From an uncultured Pseudomonadales bacterium (GTDB taxonomy: Bacteria > Pseudomonadota > Gammaproteobacteria > Pseudomonadales > Azotimanducaceae): 64,000 nucleotides of DNA. The translations under genes and the position numbers were made by a program. Below, one piece after another: positions 63,826-64,000 of this stretch. The stretch spans positions 2,666,001 to 2,730,000 of the forward strand of contig OY282430.1 in the NCBI GenBank assembly GCA_958296025.1, in the 5' to 3' direction. Numbering within the stretch: the stretch's first letter is position 1; every line of letters starts with the position of its first letter. Below the pieces are notes generated by a model. The model searched no databases. It worked only from the letters and a program-made list of their open reading frames with translations, and was not told the DNA's origin.

Positions 63826-64000
63826 ATGCCGGGAGGGGTTGCCAGCCAAGCGTCCGGTGCAACAGTGCCGGTCATCGACATCGAACCCTGCCTGCCCCTC
63901 GTCGCCGAACTGGCGGCCAAGGGGCGGGCGCAACGGCAGGTGGCGGCGGAGGCCATCGATGCCATCAAGGCGTCCGGGTTCATGCGCGCCCTGCTGCCGA
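63826..64000 (+). CDS. Acyl-CoA dehydrogenase-fold flavin monooxygenase, 3' end outside window
   Basis: Only 58 residues are present. After a short linker, DIEPCLPLVAELAAKGRAQ and IDAIKASGFMRALLP match the N-terminal helices of the acyl-CoA dehydrogenase superfamily, especially flavin-dependent monooxygenases such as HsaA (LPxxRxxA...VKALxxxGFFxLLQP). HsaA hydroxylates a steroid-derived phenol; the assignment here is tentative because the catalytic part lies outside. It follows SDR and the palindromic control site, fitting the catabolic island. Confidence 0.5.
   Translation, partial: MPGGVASQASGATVPVIDIEPCLPLVAELAAKGRAQRQVAAEAIDAIKASGFMRALLP

Overview
The window is a high-GC (roughly two thirds G+C by eye), densely coded chromosomal segment, most likely from a gammaproteobacterium. 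The clues are an scpA-scpB-rluB group beside trpS and a YciO-type gene, an MTA/SAH deaminase-ubiG-yciK group, yciB, an Hsp20 gene and a complete ccoNOQP oxidase operon. Gene order and protein style fit an aerobic or microaerobic, probably environmental heterotroph. Genus cannot be told from the sequence. No phage, plasmid origin, intact insertion sequence, rRNA or CRISPR array is present.

Layout. 1-3300: 3' part of glnS, a lytic transglycosylase and an F420/flavin-type oxidoreductase. 3650-10160: a tight plus-strand run of argC, an aspartate-type aminotransferase, an RhlB-like helicase, an AI-2E family permease, hisC and a rhomboid protease. 10230-16630: small membrane proteins, a PQQ-type sugar dehydrogenase, a membrane-anchored NERD protein followed by a remnant of a retropepsin-like protease, a second LLM oxidoreductase, a SixA-like phosphatase and an amidohydrolase deaminase. 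16700-26170: ubiG, yciK, rluB, scpB, scpA, trpS, yciO, a previously overlooked 50-codon gene, a CaiB-type CoA-transferase, yciB and pdxJ. 26300-33460: cyclophilin, NDP-sugar epimerase, a small gene graveyard, a DUF255 thioredoxin-like protein and the Prc protease. 33520-40950: an atypical thrS, an SLC13/RCK permease, acnA and hsp20. 41250-42990: an ImmA/IrrE-like gene with a small partner. 43190-48540: YcaQ-type glycosylase, tRNA-Gln, a Yip1 protein and ccoNOQP.

48590-64000 looks like one accessory catabolic island. Its minus-strand arm carries a SnoaL-like protein, a FadD3-like acyl-CoA ligase, TRAP small and large permeases and a TonB-dependent receptor. The divergent arm carries two overlapping Lrp/AsnC regulators, an SRPBCC protein and a second TonB-dependent receptor. 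Beyond these lie four short-chain dehydrogenases and the start of an acyl-CoA-dehydrogenase/HsaA-like monooxygenase. Uptake through the outer membrane, CoA activation and serial redox steps suggest degradation of a hydrophobic, perhaps steroid- or terpenoid-like substrate; that is inference. A shared TACGCAAA motif in the two regulatory gaps of this island, an MITE-like element and a dispersed extragenic repeat are further points of interest.

Several conserved enzymes (ThrRS, the acyl-CoA ligase, ScpA, ScpB) carry hydrophilic low-complexity inserts or tails that look lineage-specific.
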